A DNA stretch of 25,919 nucleotides from Armatimonadota bacterium (GTDB taxonomy: Bacteria > Armatimonadota > Fimbriimonadia > Fimbriimonadales > Fimbriimonadaceae), in assembly GCA_023392285.1 (NCBI GenBank), contig JAEVZK010000066.1:1-25919 (forward strand). The letters run 5' to 3'. The notes below the pieces were generated by a model. The model was not told the DNA's origin and ran no database searches. It saw nothing but the letters and a program-made list of their open reading frames with translations. Below, one piece after another: positions 1 through 6,340 of the stretch (its first letter is position 1; each line of letters opens with the position of its first letter). The position numbers were made by a program, and so were the translations under genes.

Positions 1-18
1 CATGTAAGCCCTCTTCAT
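1..18 (-). CDS. Possible start of a minus-strand gene running off the left edge
   Basis: An ATG lies at bases 18-16 on the minus strand. It is followed by open codons reading M-K-R-A-Y-M to the window edge. A purine-rich Shine-Dalgarno-like run (AGAGGG, complement of bases 26-31) sits 7 nt upstream, which is good spacing and the only reason to call a gene here. Six codons give no functional information. It could also be chance. Confidence 0.35.
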
Positions 19-130
19 CAAAAATCCCTCTCAATGATTCTGAATACACCGAACGACGCACCCCCCTTGCGGTGGAGCGCTTGTTCGGATCACAAGTGAT
101 GGGCCGGTTGAGGCAGGAGAGACAAAACCC

Positions 131-328
131 CTAGCTGCGGCGTCGCCTGAGCTTAGCGCCCACGAAGCCGCCGATGATGAGGCCGATTGGCCCGCCTATA
201 AGCACTCCGAGAAGAAGAGGCGGCGAGCCGGAGTCGTGGTATTAGTTAGGCTCGCTCACAGTTATAAACAGGGTCATGCCGGCGATCCCGACCGCCGCCC
301 CCACTGCCGCGCCGAGCGCCACGGGCAT
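131..328 (-). pseudogene. Remnant of a small glycine-rich two-helix membrane protein with an in-frame stop
   Basis: On the minus strand, reading from an ATG at 328, the frame encodes 28 residues including a Gly/Ala-rich hydrophobic stretch (ALGAAVGAAVGIAG). It then hits TAA at 244-242. The same frame continues with a second hydrophobic Gly-rich stretch (LLLGVLIGGPIGLIIGGF) and ends in a basic tail (AKLRRRRS) before TAG at 133-131. Two glycine-zipper-like segments and a positively charged C-terminus in one frame look like a small membrane protein interrupted by a nonsense mutation. The region just upstream is REP/RAYT debris, so the 5' end may be lost. Low certainty: both pieces are short and unrecognised. 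Confidence 0.25.
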
Positions 329-356
329 GCATCCCATATTGCCCACAGTATGGCCC

Positions 357-389
357 GATGCCCCGCCACCCCCCGTGGCGCGCGGCATC
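357..389. repeat. Second-type 33-bp hairpin repeat, copy 1
   Basis: This is an imperfect palindrome. GATGCC at the left pairs with GGCATC at the right, and an inner CCAC pairs with GTGG around a C-rich loop. An almost identical copy in the same orientation lies at 2382-2414, differing in the loop. Both copies sit next to RAYT-derived sequence, so this is probably another REP-class structure. Confidence 0.6.
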
Positions 390-395
390 TTCTAT

Positions 396-456
396 GCCTC
401 AGGTCGCGCAAATCGCCTTCGGCGCTCAGCAGCGGCCGAACCGCGCGCCCTGAGGC
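396..456. repeat. REP-like hairpin, copy A
   Basis: A 61-bp unit bounded by GCCTCAGGTCGCGC on the left and GCGCGCCCTGAGGC on the right. These arms are inverted complements at 13 of 14 positions. The interior is GC-rich (GCGCTCAGCAGCGG). The same unit recurs at 575-635, 771-831 and 2235-2295. It lies immediately upstream of a truncated RAYT copy. Confidence 0.85.
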
Positions 457-480
457 TTTCCGGCACGATACACTGCAAGC

Positions 481-571
481 GTGCCGCGCTATCGCCACTA
501 CCGCAATACTCAGGAATTCGGCACCACTCTTTTCATCACGACCACCGTGCTCGACTTCGTCCACGCCTTTC
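481..571 (+). pseudogene. Truncated RAYT gene fragment (N-terminal 30 codons)
   Basis: Starting at GTG 481 the frame reads PRYRHYRNTQEFGTTLFIT, nearly the same as the N-terminus of the intact RAYT at 856. Bases 393-569 match 768-944 with only about seven to nine mismatches. Homology stops at about 570, where the next REP unit begins. The fragment lacks the HVH motif and the catalytic tyrosine, so it is non-functional. The low divergence points to recent duplication. Confidence 0.75.
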
Positions 572-751
572 TATGCCTCAGGTCGCGCAAATCGCCCCCG
601 GCGCTCAGCAGCGACCGAACCTCGCGCCCTGACGCTTTCCGCCACTGATACATTGCAAAAATTGGGGTCATGGTAGATAGCCTCGGGGGCACGGGCCGGC
701 GACGCCTCACACTTCCTCGTATCCCCTCGGCCCGAGGCATACAAGAGTTAG
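572..751 (+). mobile_element. Apparent internally deleted (non-autonomous) RAYT/REP element
   Basis: The left part (REP hairpin plus flank to about 657) resembles the left end of the intact RAYT element. The right part (about 680-751) resembles its 3' end: GCCTCGG followed by GGCACGG, then GGCATACAAGAGTTAG against CGCATACAAAATTAG at 1451-1465. The transposase body between them is missing. This is the architecture of a miniature derivative mobilised in trans. The right-end similarity is short and was judged by eye, so the deletion model is an inference. Confidence 0.5.
575..635. repeat. REP-like hairpin, copy B
   Basis: Same 61-bp unit as copy A, with a few substitutions. The right arm reads TCGCGCCCTGACGC, which weakens the stem. 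It forms the left end of the apparent internally deleted element. Confidence 0.8.
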
Positions 752-770
752 TGATGGCAAGTTTCACTAT

Positions 771-831
771 GCCTCAGGTCGCGCAAATCGCCTTCGGCGC
801 TCAGCAGCGGCCGAACCGCGCGCCCTGAGGC
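771..831. repeat. REP-like hairpin, copy C
   Basis: Matches copy A across the 61-bp unit; the copies first differ just beyond its right arm. It lies 24 bp upstream of the intact RAYT gene, the expected place for the substrate hairpin of a REP-associated transposase. Confidence 0.85.
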
Positions 832-843
832 TTTTCGGCACGA

Positions 844-849
844 TACACT
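844..849 (+). promoter_or_regulatory. -10-like box (TACACT) of the RAYT gene
   Basis: TACACT ends 6 nt before the GTG start at 856, with no Shine-Dalgarno sequence between. The hexamer is kept as TACACT or TACATT in the other REP copies. No clear -35 is visible. Consistent with a leaderless transcript. Confidence 0.45.
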
Positions 850-855
850 GCAAGC

Positions 856-1422
856 GTGCCGCGCTATCGCCACTACCGCAATACTCAGGAATCCGGCACC
901 ACCCTTTTCATCACGATGACCGTGCTCGACTTCGCCAACGCCTTCCGCCGCGATGAAGCCAAAGACGCAATGGTCGCGGCCAACGCGCGCGAGTGCAAGC
1001 GAGCAGAGGCGGCGCTCTACGGCTACGTCGTCATGCCGCACCACGTCCACCTCCTCGTACGCTTGCCGGAACAACTGAACGGGCCGCAATTCATGCGCGT
1101 CTTTAAGCGCCAAAGCAGCGGTTCCGTGGCCAAGCTTCTCACCGCCGCTGAACTCCACCAGTTCGATCAACAGAGGGGCCTGAACGGAAACACATTCTGG
1201 CAGCGCTCCTTCCGAAGCATCTCCATCACGGAAGAGCAGATGTTCTGGCAGAAGATGGACTACATCCACCACAACCCAGTGAAGGCGGCTTACGTCGAGC
1301 GGCCCGAAGAGTACCGCTGGTCCAGCGCGGCGCTCGTCATGTCAGGCCTACTGTCGGAAGAATCCGGGCTGCCGTACGAGGCCGTGATCGAAAGCCTCGG
1401 GGCACGGCCCAGTGGCTCCTGA
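856..1422 (+). CDS. REP-associated tyrosine transposase (RAYT, Y1/HUH family)
   Basis: This 188-aa protein belongs to the Y1 transposase superfamily (TnpA-REP branch), which nicks single-stranded DNA at REP hairpins through a covalent 5'-phosphotyrosine. The HUH metal-binding motif is seen at MPHHVH (H63, H65). The conserved block DYIHHNPVKAAYV holds the predicted catalytic Y136, equivalent to Y115 of E. coli TnpA-REP. The family motif FWQRSF (about 114-119) and the terminal YRWSSA are present. Length fits the family (about 150-220 aa). The start is GTG, giving the family-like N-terminus MPRYRHYR. All key residues are intact and REP hairpins flank the gene, so it may be active. Confidence 0.92.
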   Translation: MPRYRHYRNTQESGTTLFITMTVLDFANAFRRDEAKDAMVAANARECKRAEAALYGYVVMPHHVHLLVRLPEQLNGPQFMRVFKRQSSGSVAKLLTAAELHQFDQQRGLNGNTFWQRSFRSISITEEQMFWQKMDYIHHNPVKAAYVERPEEYRWSSAALVMSGLLSEESGLPYEAVIESLGARPSGS

Positions 1423-1477
1423 TATGTCCGCCGGAGCCCACGCGACCCGACGCATACAAAATTAGCCGGTTAGCAGC

Positions 1478-1483
1478 TACCAT
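1478..1483 (+). promoter_or_regulatory. -10-like box (TACCAT)
   Basis: TACCAT ends 7 nt before ATG 1491, just outside the right end of the RAYT element. No ribosome binding site is seen. Confidence 0.35.
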
Positions 1484-1490
1484 AAAGCAG

Positions 1491-2051
1491 ATGGGAAGGT
1501 CGGCCATAAACCAGTTGATTGAGCTTCATGACTCGGAGATAGCCGCCATCGACTTCGATTCGGGAACCGCGATCGTCGTATTCTCCCACGCATACATCCA
1601 CAGGTCCGAAGGAGAGCCGGGAAGAGGTCCTGGCACCGGTTGGTCCCAGCGCGCGGAATTAGTGATCGCGCAGGCGGAAGTAGTGGGATTAACGCGAGCA
1701 TGGCCTTGCACCATCTTTAATGGCTCTTTAGAGATGGATGGCCGAATCCTCGATAACTCGATTCCAATACCTCTTGCGGTAGAAGGAAATGTGAGGCTGA
1801 AGTTGGAAGTCATGGATAGCGATGAGAATTTCACAGCCATCGAGATCTGTGGAAATGGCGCAAGGCTAAGTTTGCTCGGAGAAGCGCGCTACCTGGAGGA
1901 CTTCCCTGGCCAAAGTTTGCCTAAAGAAGACAACGGGAGTGTTGGCACAACCGCTGCAACTTTCCCAATGAATGGGCTCCAAGCAAGTACTCAAGCTGCT
2001 CAGCAGCCGAAAGGGGATGAGATATCTGCGACTGCCACGGGGGAGTGTTGA
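1491..2051 (+). CDS. Hypothetical protein, 186 aa
   Basis: I do not recognise a named family with confidence. The protein is soluble and predicted mostly beta. It begins LIELHDSEIAAI, has a central TGWSQRAELVI segment and ends its ordered part with GEARYLEDFPGQS near residue 140. Residues 145-186 are low-complexity and Ala/Gln/Thr-rich, probably disordered. There is no signal peptide or membrane segment. The N-terminal LHDSEI opening resembles small single-domain proteins often found as orphans in accessory DNA, but I infer no function from it. It lies immediately downstream of the RAYT element with its own -10-like box. Confidence 0.65.
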   Translation: MGRSAINQLIELHDSEIAAIDFDSGTAIVVFSHAYIHRSEGEPGRGPGTGWSQRAELVIAQAEVVGLTRAWPCTIFNGSLEMDGRILDNSIPIPLAVEGNVRLKLEVMDSDENFTAIEICGNGARLSLLGEARYLEDFPGQSLPKEDNGSVGTTAATFPMNGLQASTQAAQQPKGDEISATATGEC

Positions 2052-2234
2052 GAGGCTCACTCGGCAACACTTGGTAAGACTCGAGCCCCTCCGGAGCTGC
2101 GGTGCGGTAGCACAATCGTCCGCGACCAATCACCACCACGCGCTCGGCTCAGGCACCCTGAACCTACTTCGCCAAGAAGGATGACCACGCCTGAAGGCTA
2201 AAGGTTGCATGGAGTTCAGCAGACTTTTCGTAAT

Positions 2235-2295
2235 GCCTCAGGTCGCGCAGACGTCCAGTAACCCACAACAGTGGCTAAACCGCGCGCCCTGAGGC
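2235..2295. repeat. REP-like hairpin, copy D (diverged)
   Basis: The outer arms (GCCTCAGGTCGCGC and GCGCGCCCTGAGGC) are conserved exactly as in copies A and C. The interior loop sequence is completely different. Arms conserved against a free loop is what selection for the hairpin structure would leave. A decayed RAYT start follows (GATACACTGCAAGCGTGG). Confidence 0.8.
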
Positions 2296-2381
2296 TTGCC
2301 GCCGCGGATACACTGCAAGCGTGGGCTACAGCCAACAATGGCAATACTGAAGAGCCCGCTGTCATTGCCACGACCGTGCCC

Positions 2382-2414
2382 GATGCCCCGCCACGCCCCG
2401 TGGCGCGCGGCATC
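2382..2414. repeat. Second-type 33-bp hairpin repeat, copy 2
   Basis: Near-identical to 357-389 in the same orientation. The inner CCACG-CCC-CGTGG pairs perfectly and GATGCC pairs with GGCATC. It follows a degraded RAYT fragment. Confidence 0.6.
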
Positions 2415-2438
2415 TCGTCCTAACAGCCGACAACCTGG

Positions 2439-2468
2439 TTGACAAAACGCTGCCAGCACACCTATATA
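2439..2468 (+). promoter_or_regulatory. Consensus-like sigma-70 promoter
   Basis: TTGACA (2439-2444), an 18-bp spacer, then TATATA (2463-2468). The -35 is a perfect match. It points toward the DUF2251-like gene, but about 200 nt upstream of its start, so its target is uncertain. It may instead be a relic of the repeat region. Confidence 0.35.
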
Positions 2469-2653
2469 ACTGTGCTGCACCATCACACCCAACGAACCCT
2501 CCCACCGAAAGCGGCATCACCCCAAATAACGGACTCGTCGTGCCCCGAAAACGAGCAAGCCACTAAATTCGGGAGGAGAGAACTGATCATCACATCACAT
2601 CCCCTTCGCGGGCCCATGATGATGATCCCAATTCCACTGCGCCACGCCGCGAG

Positions 2654-2659
2654 TAATCT
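2654..2659 (+). promoter_or_regulatory. -10-like box (TAATCT)
   Basis: TAATCT ends 6 nt before ATG 2666, with no Shine-Dalgarno sequence. It fits the leaderless pattern seen at other genes of the window. Confidence 0.4.
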
Positions 2660-2665
2660 ACGGCC

Positions 2666-3082
2666 ATGCGCTGGCCGTGGTCGCGACCCGTCGAAGAGCG
2701 GTTCACCGGAGACGTTCGCCTCCGAGTACGAATTCGCCAGCCGCGGATCATCGCCAGCGAACACGAGAGTCGGCGCTTTGCCGTGCTCTTCGAAGATGAT
2801 CGCAAAGGCGGCTACAGCTATGCTCTGGATCTGGCCCACAACCCAGAGGAGCCAATCGTCGACGCCGCGCTGCTTTACCAAGGAGTGAAAGCACGTGAGA
2901 TCGAACTACAAATCCTCTGGAGCAAGAGCCTTCCTCGGGCGCTTCTGATGACCGACGGCAGCCCTCAAGTCGTTTTCGATTTTGAGCAGCAGCGGTGCTG
3001 GAGTCGGAGCGCTTTTCCGGAAGGTGCCGGAGCTTGGGCAGGGCCGAAGTCTTGGTCCGACGAAGCTCTGGAGGGATTCTAA
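2666..3082 (+). CDS. DUF2251-like protein
   Basis: This 138-aa soluble protein carries the features I associate with DUF2251: a FEDD...GYSYALD block (about 47-60), a central QILWSKSLPRALLM strand pair, then VVFDFEQQRCWSRSAFP and a C-terminal SDEALEGF. The family has no established function. It is a small alpha/beta protein without signal peptide or membrane segment, and acidic aromatic motifs dominate. It stands alone between the REP region and a convergent oxidoreductase gene whose stop is only 8 bp away. The family call is from memory of the conserved blocks; a profile search would confirm it. Confidence 0.75.
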   Translation: MRWPWSRPVEERFTGDVRLRVRIRQPRIIASEHESRRFAVLFEDDRKGGYSYALDLAHNPEEPIVDAALLYQGVKAREIELQILWSKSLPRALLMTDGSPQVVFDFEQQRCWSRSAFPEGAGAWAGPKSWSDEALEGF

Positions 3083-3090
3083 AGCACAGT

Positions 3091-4056
3091 TCAGACTGCG
3101 ACGGCTTGCGACGATTCAGCGCTTCGGTAACCTGCAATGGCGACCTTGGCGGCCATAATGCCATCGTGCGCGCTCACCGTGGTGGGAAGGTCCTCACGCA
3201 GACAGCGGATGAAATCATGGATCATCTCGGCATCCGCATTGCTGCCATATCCCGCGGTGCGGTAGTTCGTCTCAGAATTCGAGTAGCGATCAACTGCTTG
3301 ACCAAACATGTTCATTTCGATGACTCCAGAGTCTCCGACGACGTTCATGGTGACGTCACCCCAGGTCTTGTAGCTGCTTGGGCGCGACCAGCTCGAATCC
3401 AAGGTCGCGAAGATTCCGCTTGGAAATTCGAGGGTGAGCATCGCGGTGTCGTCCCAGCTCTGCCCGTACATGTTGTGCCCAATTTGGGCTTGAACCCGAA
3501 TCGGATCTTCCATCAGGAGGTCGCGAAGGAGATCGGTCACATGGACCGTGTGGTCGATCATTGCACCGCCTCCGCTCTTGTCCTTCTCGACAAACCATCC
3601 AAATGGACAACGGCCGTGATTGGTCGCGGAGATCGCTTTGATTTGCCCGATCTCTCCTGCTCGTACGCGTTCACGCAGGCGCAGATAGGCGGGGGCATAT
3701 CGGCAAGGAAAGGCGGTCATCACCTTCACCTTTGTCGCGGCTTCTTGGAAGATCTCGGCCTCTTCCTGGCTCGTCACCAGAGGCTTTTCGCAAAGGATGT
3801 GCTTGCCCTTGTCCGCAGCGACCTTGGCGAGCTGGGCATGAGAGGTGTTCTCGCTGCAGATGACGACGGCATCGAGCAGATCGACGAATGCCTCAATGTC
3901 GGTGTATCGGGTGAGATGTGCCTTTTCGGCAAATTCAGCAAGACGCTCAGGCTCGCTGTCCCAAACTCCCACGAGTTCGACTTCTGGGTGTTCGCCCAAT
4001 ATGGCGACGTAGCTCCAGACATGCAGGTGCGCAACCCCGAGGATGCCGATCTTCAT
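3091..4056 (-). CDS. Gfo/Idh/MocA family oxidoreductase
   Basis: A 321-aa NAD(P)-dependent oxidoreductase of the Gfo/Idh/MocA superfamily, which usually acts on sugars, inositols or their derivatives. The N-terminal Rossmann fold begins KIGILGVAHLH (residues 2-12). The catalytic-lysine motif CEKP is at 89-92 (K91). The C-terminal alpha/beta domain carries GGGAMIDHTVH (162-172), supplying the usual Asp/His pair (D168, H172). Length is slightly short for the family (about 330-380). The substrate cannot be read from sequence. It is the second gene of a minus-strand pair, beginning 9 bp after the MOSC gene stop, so the two are probably co-transcribed. It shares little with the second family member at 9241. 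Confidence 0.92.
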   Translation of the reverse strand: MKIGILGVAHLHVWSYVAILGEHPEVELVGVWDSEPERLAEFAEKAHLTRYTDIEAFVDLLDAVVICSENTSHAQLAKVAADKGKHILCEKPLVTSQEEAEIFQEAATKVKVMTAFPCRYAPAYLRLRERVRAGEIGQIKAISATNHGRCPFGWFVEKDKSGGGAMIDHTVHVTDLLRDLLMEDPIRVQAQIGHNMYGQSWDDTAMLTLEFPSGIFATLDSSWSRPSSYKTWGDVTMNVVGDSGVIEMNMFGQAVDRYSNSETNYRTAGYGSNADAEMIHDFIRCLREDLPTTVSAHDGIMAAKVAIAGYRSAESSQAVAV

Positions 4057-4065
4057 GTTCGGAGT

Positions 4066-4710
4066 TTACTGCGTTGCCGCCAGAAGCCACGTTTCAAAAG
4101 CCTTCCGTGCACGCTCTGCTAGAGGCGAAGCCAACCCTTGACGAAGAACTTCCGGATCCTTCGTCTTTGCGGTCCAAATTCGGTTGACATCCAGGAGCCG
4201 AATGTTGCTCGATGTAGAAGGCAGATGTTCGACTTCATCTCCGACTGCGATCGAACCTGCATGAATGACTCGTACATAGGCTCCCGGCCTCTCCATGGCC
4301 AAGAATTTGTTGACGAAGTCCCGATCTTTCATACGCGATGCGAGGGTGCTGCACGGGATGCGCGGGGCCGTCACTTCAAGAAGAACGTCGCCGATTCGGT
4401 AGCGATCGCCAATGCGCAAATCCGGGCCAAGCGAGTTGAAGGTCAGGTTCTCTCCAAACTCACCGACTTGAAACTCACGTCCAAATTTTTCGGACCATGC
4501 TTCGTAATCCTCGCGCGAATAGATATAAAGCGCTTGATCGAGGCCACCGTGATGCTTGAGGTCGCCGATGAAATCGCCCAACAATCCCTCCGAAGTGATT
4601 TCGCCTGTGGTTGTCGGCTCCTTAAAAATTCCGGTGGAATGCAGACGTCTGCCGATTCGGAGAGGCGTAGCTTTGGCGGCATTGATCGACAGCAGGCGAA
4701 TCGAAGACAC
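4066..4710 (-). CDS. MOSC domain protein (YiiM-like)
   Basis: A 214-aa protein of the MOSC family, whose domain binds the molybdenum cofactor or handles its sulfur. Visible markers are the KHHGG motif (52-56), the GENLT motif (86-90) and the predicted active cysteine in APRIPC (C120), followed by an alpha-helical tail as in YiiM-type proteins. YiiM of E. coli works with YcbX in reducing N-hydroxylated bases; a similar role here is an inference. The start is GTG at 4710, giving MSSIRLLSIN. A CATAAT hexamer ends 5 nt upstream. It is divergent from add across only 37 bp and upstream of the Gfo/Idh/MocA gene. Confidence 0.88.
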   Translation of the reverse strand: MSSIRLLSINAAKATPLRIGRRLHSTGIFKEPTTTGEITSEGLLGDFIGDLKHHGGLDQALYIYSREDYEAWSEKFGREFQVGEFGENLTFNSLGPDLRIGDRYRIGDVLLEVTAPRIPCSTLASRMKDRDFVNKFLAMERPGAYVRVIHAGSIAVGDEVEHLPSTSSNIRLLDVNRIWTAKTKDPEVLRQGLASPLAERARKAFETWLLAATQ

Positions 4711-4736
4711 AGGTGATTATGTCGTCAAGTAAGCTC

Positions 4737-4742
4737 TAACCT
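4737..4742 (+). promoter_or_regulatory. -10-like box (TAACCT) of add
   Basis: TAACCT ends 5 nt before ATG 4748 inside a 37-bp divergent intergenic region, too short for a conventional leader plus two promoters. Confidence 0.35.
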
Positions 4743-4747
4743 GATTC

Positions 4748-5755
4748 ATGGAAGACATCCTTCGCAAAATGCCCAAGGTCGAGCTGCACGTGCATCTCGA
4801 AGGGTCCATCCGTCCCGAAACGCTGCTCACCTTAGCGAAGCGCAACGAAGTCGCCCTTCCCGCGAGTTCAGTTGAGGAGCTTCGGAAGTGGTACCGCTTT
4901 ACCGATTTTCGCCACTTTGTCGATGTTTATGTCGCCTCAACCAAATGCATTCGCACGGAAGACGACGTCGAGCTGATCGCCTATGAATTCCTTCGCGGAC
5001 AAGCCGAGCAAAACGTGCTGCACAGCGAGGTGACGTTTACGATCGAGACGGTTCAGCGATACTGCGGCATTCCTTGGGAGCGCCAATTGCTCGCAGTTCA
5101 GAGAGCCGCCGACCGGGCGCGTGAGGAGTACGGCGTCACGATGGAACTGGTTTTGGATATCGTCAGAGAACTGCCGCCGGAAGTCGGTGAAAAAGTGGTG
5201 GATTGGGCGATCGCTTGGAAAGATCGGGGCGTGTGCGCCGTGGGCCTTAGCGGGGATGAGCGGAAGGCTTCTCCCGCCGTCCATGCGAATGCCTTCCTGC
5301 GAGCTCGGGAGGCGGGCATGCCGATCGCAACTCACGCGGGAGAAACGAGCGGACCGGAAAGCATCTGGAGCTGCTTGGACGACCTGGGCGCCAACCGCAT
5401 CGGCCACGGCGTTCGCTGCCTAGAAGACGATGCTCTCGTGGAGCGGCTCTTGGCAGATCAGACGCCGCTCGAGGTTTGCCCCACGTCGAACGTGAAGCTC
5501 TGCGTCGCAGATTCGATCGAAGATCATCCCATTCAAGCGATGATCACTCGAGGCTTGAACGTTTCCGTAAATTCCGATGATCCGCCAATCTTCAACACGA
5601 CGTTGACGAACGAGTGGATCGAGTGCGGCAAGGCTTTTGGTTGGAACCTGGAGCAGGTTCAAAAGTTGTCGTTCGCCGCATTAGACGCAAGCTTCTGCTC
5701 AGAAGGGCGAAGGAGCGAGATCAAAACAGCCTTCGACGATTTTTGGAATAGTTGA
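4748..5755 (+). CDS. add: Adenosine deaminase family protein
   Basis: A 335-aa metal-dependent deaminase that would convert adenosine (or a related 6-aminopurine nucleoside) to the inosine form in purine salvage. All catalytic motifs are present: HVHLEGS (H14, H16, metal ligands), THAGE (H196 ligand, E199 general acid/base), GHG (H220) and NSDDP (D277 ligand, D278). Length is typical (330-350). The usual ELRFSP motif is replaced by SEVTFTIET near 93-101, so substrate preference may differ. Aminodeoxyfutalosine deaminases share this fold and cannot be excluded. It is followed with zero spacing by a DUF3052-like gene. Confidence 0.9.
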   Translation: MEDILRKMPKVELHVHLEGSIRPETLLTLAKRNEVALPASSVEELRKWYRFTDFRHFVDVYVASTKCIRTEDDVELIAYEFLRGQAEQNVLHSEVTFTIETVQRYCGIPWERQLLAVQRAADRAREEYGVTMELVLDIVRELPPEVGEKVVDWAIAWKDRGVCAVGLSGDERKASPAVHANAFLRAREAGMPIATHAGETSGPESIWSCLDDLGANRIGHGVRCLEDDALVERLLADQTPLEVCPTSNVKLCVADSIEDHPIQAMITRGLNVSVNSDDPPIFNTTLTNEWIECGKAFGWNLEQVQKLSFAALDASFCSEGRRSEIKTAFDDFWNS

Positions 5756-6340
5756 GTGGGATATCAGCTTTCCTGCCGGACTTGGATGCACGAACGGGAA
5801 GGCATCTGCAAGGTCGAATTGAACTCGGAAGCAATCAAATTCCGAGGTGATATCAAAGGGGAAATTCGCCTAGCCGATGTGCACTACGTCGGTGCCGAGG
5901 GAGGTGTTCTGACGGTCGATTCCTATCGATTCGAAGTAGGATCAGCCGCGCCAAAGTGGGTGGAGAAAATAAAGAATCCGCCAACTCTTCTCACAAAGCT
6001 CGGTCTGAAGCCGGGGATGCGGTTAGCGGCAATTGGATTTTCCTCGACCGACTTCCTAGAAGGCAATCAGCACGAGAACGCCCTCGTTCCAGAATCGTTG
6101 TTCGACGTCATTCTGCTTCGGGCTCGGCACACGGCGGATCTGCGTCAGTTTCGACGGGTAAAGGATCATCTGGCACCTCGCGGCATGCTATGGATCGTGT
6201 ACCCGAAAGGTGTTCGAGAAATTACTCAAGGACATGTCTTCGCGGCTGGCCATGCCGCGCAATTAGTCGACGTGAAAGTCTGCAGGTTCACCGAAGAACT
6301 CACCGCCATTAAATTTCTTCGGCGAAAAGCCGAGGGCTAA
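5756..6340 (+). CDS. DUF3052-like protein
   Basis: A 194-aa protein in two parts. Residues 1-75 carry a small beta-rich domain (EAIKFRGDIKGEIRL... FEVGSAAPKWVEKI). Residues 78-194 resemble DUF3052: LLTKLGLKPGMRL, a FDVILLRARH strand, then HLAPRGMLWIVYPKG and a closing TAIKFLRR. That fold resembles a degenerate methyltransferase-like Rossmann unit with no catalytic motif visible; function is unknown. The start is GTG directly after the add stop (TGA then GTG), implying translational coupling. Its TAA overlaps the stop of the convergent TerC gene by 4 bp. Confidence 0.8.
   Translation: MGYQLSCRTWMHEREGICKVELNSEAIKFRGDIKGEIRLADVHYVGAEGGVLTVDSYRFEVGSAAPKWVEKIKNPPTLLTKLGLKPGMRLAAIGFSSTDFLEGNQHENALVPESLFDVILLRARHTADLRQFRRVKDHLAPRGMLWIVYPKGVREITQGHVFAAGHAAQLVDVKVCRFTEELTAIKFLRRKAEG

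Larger units (their letters stand above)
768..1465 (+). mobile_element. Complete RAYT/REP element (REP hairpin plus transposase gene)
   Basis: This comprises a left REP hairpin (771-831), a short spacer with a -10-like box, the RAYT gene, and a right end at about 1465 defined by similarity to the shorter copy ending at 751. No long terminal inverted repeats or target-site duplication are visible, as expected for HUH single-strand transposases. The exact ends are inferred from the repeats. Confidence 0.6.
2052..2665. other. Gene-free accessory stretch with REP debris
   Basis: No convincing gene is seen; open frames here are short, GC-driven and without motifs. It contains REP copy D (2235-2295), a badly decayed RAYT 5' end (about 2313-2385), the second-type hairpin (2382-2414) and a promoter-like pair at 2439-2468. 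Nothing is recognised in 2052-2230. Confidence 0.6.

Noticed and set aside
236..676. Plus-strand open frames across the REP region
   Set aside because: They consist of translated REP hairpins and RAYT debris in different frames and have no conserved protein features.
748..1272. A 174-codon minus-strand open frame over the RAYT
   Set aside because: It is a shadow of the transposase, whose HVH and Tyr motifs are clear on the plus strand.
393..2414. CRISPR array
   Set aside because: The repeats are 61-bp hairpins at irregular spacing, linked to transposase sequence, without uniform spacers or cas genes.
2483..2881. A 132-codon minus-strand open frame
   Set aside because: It overlaps the DUF2251-like gene on the opposite strand and carries no recognisable domain.
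2995..4122. A 375-codon plus-strand open frame
   Set aside because: It is antisense to the well-supported Gfo/Idh/MocA gene and shows no motifs. Long open antisense frames are common with this codon usage.
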